From: Algoriphagus vanfongensis DSM 17529
GTDB taxonomy: Bacteria; Bacteroidota; Bacteroidia; Cytophagales; Cyclobacteriaceae
DNA length: 64,000 bases
Direction of reading: 5' to 3'
Assembly (NCBI RefSeq): GCF_000429465.1
Contig: NZ_AUBX01000014.1
Span: 248,001-312,000 of the forward strand
Shown piece after piece: positions 63,205 to 64,000 of this stretch (its first letter is position 1; every line of letters begins with the position of its first letter). Both the position numbers and the translations under genes were made by a program. The notes beneath the pieces were generated by a model, which saw nothing but the letters and a program-made list of their open reading frames with translations, was not told the origin of the DNA and searched no databases.

Positions 63205-63938
63205 AATATCGGTGCATAGTAATCGACGATGAAACACTCGCCATAGATGTGTTGGAGGACTTCATCAGCAAATTCCCAATTTTGGAACTAGTAGGTAAAT
63301 TCAGCTCTCCACTGAAAGCCACCCCCCTACTGATGAGCCAGCAGGTAGATCTGATTTTCTTGGACATCAATATGCCCGACATCAATGGCATGGCATTCTT
63401 TGAAAACTTACCCGCCAAGCCTCAAGTGATCTTCACGACTGCTTACAGCGACTTCGCTGTCAAGGGATTTGAAATGAACGCCGTGGACTACCTTCTTAAA
63501 CCGATCAGCTTTGAGCGATTCTTTATGGCCATCAATAAACTGGGACAAAAATCCGGAGCTAACGCAATCAGTACTAGCCCACTTACGACCACGATACCTC
63601 ACGAGGGAAGTGATTACATTTTTGTCAAAGCGGAATACGCCAATATCAAAATCAAACTCGCAGACATCCTTTTGCTGGAAGGATACAAGGACTACGTCAA
63701 AATCCACCTGCTCAATGAGACCAAACCAATCCTCACACTGAATAGTGTCAAGCACTACGAGTCGACATTGTTTTCCAAAGGATTTGTAAGAATACACAAA
63801 CGCTACATCGTGTCGATAGACAAGATCGAAAACATCAGTAGAAATCGGGTCAAACTCAAAGGAATAGAGGAATTCATTATGATCGGGGAGAGCTATCGGG
63901 ACTTTTTCATGGAGCTGGTAGTCAATCATCATACCTGA
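63201..63938 (+). CDS. LytTR-family response regulator
   Basis: 245 residues. Receiver domain with IVIDDETLA acidic residues and phospho-acceptor Asp55 in LIFLDINMPDINGM. DNA-binding LytTR domain from about residue 140 (YIFVKAEYANIKIKLADILL, RIHKRYIVSIDKIENISRNR, IMIGESYRDFF). ATGA overlap with the sensor kinase gene. LytTR regulators bind paired direct repeats; no such repeat stands out near this pair. Confidence 0.94.
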   Translation: MKYRCIVIDDETLAIDVLEDFISKFPILELVGKFSSPLKATPLLMSQQVDLIFLDINMPDINGMAFFENLPAKPQVIFTTAYSDFAVKGFEMNAVDYLLKPISFERFFMAINKLGQKSGANAISTSPLTTTIPHEGSDYIFVKAEYANIKIKLADILLLEGYKDYVKIHLLNETKPILTLNSVKHYESTLFSKGFVRIHKRYIVSIDKIENISRNRVKLKGIEEFIMIGESYRDFFMELVVNHHT

Positions 63939-64000
63939 GAAAAGCAGTTTTGACACGAGGAGTATTTCATTCAAACTAAAAACTTACTGTTCGTGTAAAA

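Overview
The window is a stretch of chromosome from a member of the Bacteroidota. Secreted GLPGLI, DUF4270 and DUF1501/DUF1549 proteins, many lipoproteins with short lipoboxes, paired Gfo/Idh/MocA oxidoreductases, a carboxypeptidase-regulatory/TonB-type outer-membrane barrel and a TTTG-N18-TAAATTTG promoter all point there. The mix resembles Cyclobacteriaceae such as Algoriphagus, but that is inference from gene content, not a database match. I see no rRNA, tRNA, CRISPR array, prophage or complete insertion sequence.

Layout. 1-7956: partial amidohydrolase, gluconokinase, a CBS-DUF294 protein, a NagB/PIG-L fusion with a ROK kinase, and a nitrilase. 8036-15320: a Tat-exported oxidoreductase, a UbiA prenyltransferase, proBA (proline), and a BCCT osmolyte transporter translationally coupled to a tandem Usp protein. 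15451-18506: the last four histidine genes, hisH-hisA-hisF-hisIE. 18636-21206: phenylalanine hydroxylase, an azurin-like lipoprotein and a ParDE toxin-antitoxin pair. 21274-30133: a complete tryptophan operon (minus strand) in the order trpL-trpE-[four-helix-bundle gene]-trpG-trpD-trpC-trpF-trpB-trpA-aroF. It starts with a recognisable promoter and a leader-peptide attenuator. 30186-37021: small genes, a second secreted oxidoreductase, VOC and MDR enzymes and tandem DUF1254 lipoproteins. 37268-44131: a secreted module of a cytochrome-c-fused sugar dehydrogenase, a DUF1549/DUF1553 dihaem protein and a Tat-exported DUF1501 protein. 44161-50295: a TonB-type barrel and GLPGLI protein, divergent from a histidine kinase/OmpR-type regulator pair, with three GTTAA repeats at exact 10-bp spacing in the shared upstream region. 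50296-53760: an accessory patch of AT-rich unknown membrane-protein genes embedded in dispersed palindromic repeats. 53930-63938: ChaN-like, beta-lactamase-like, DM13, phosphodiesterase, outer-membrane, DUF4270 and Kelch proteins, ending with a LytS/LytTR pair.

The best regulatory discovery is the trp attenuator. A 25-codon leader ORF carries three consecutive Trp codons, followed by mutually exclusive hairpins and an intrinsic terminator just before trpE. Other points worth a second look: the four-helix-bundle gene lodged inside that operon between inverted AT-rich flanks; repeated spacer sequences shared between intergenic gaps of the his operon; the GTTAA triple repeat; the ROK kinase without its zinc motif next to the NagB/PIG-L fusion; and a small duplicated fragment of an oxidoreductase 3' end.

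Limits: all functions come from reading motifs and lengths. Several start codons were moved downstream of the longest open frame where that frame began with TTG/GTG and overlapped a divergent gene.
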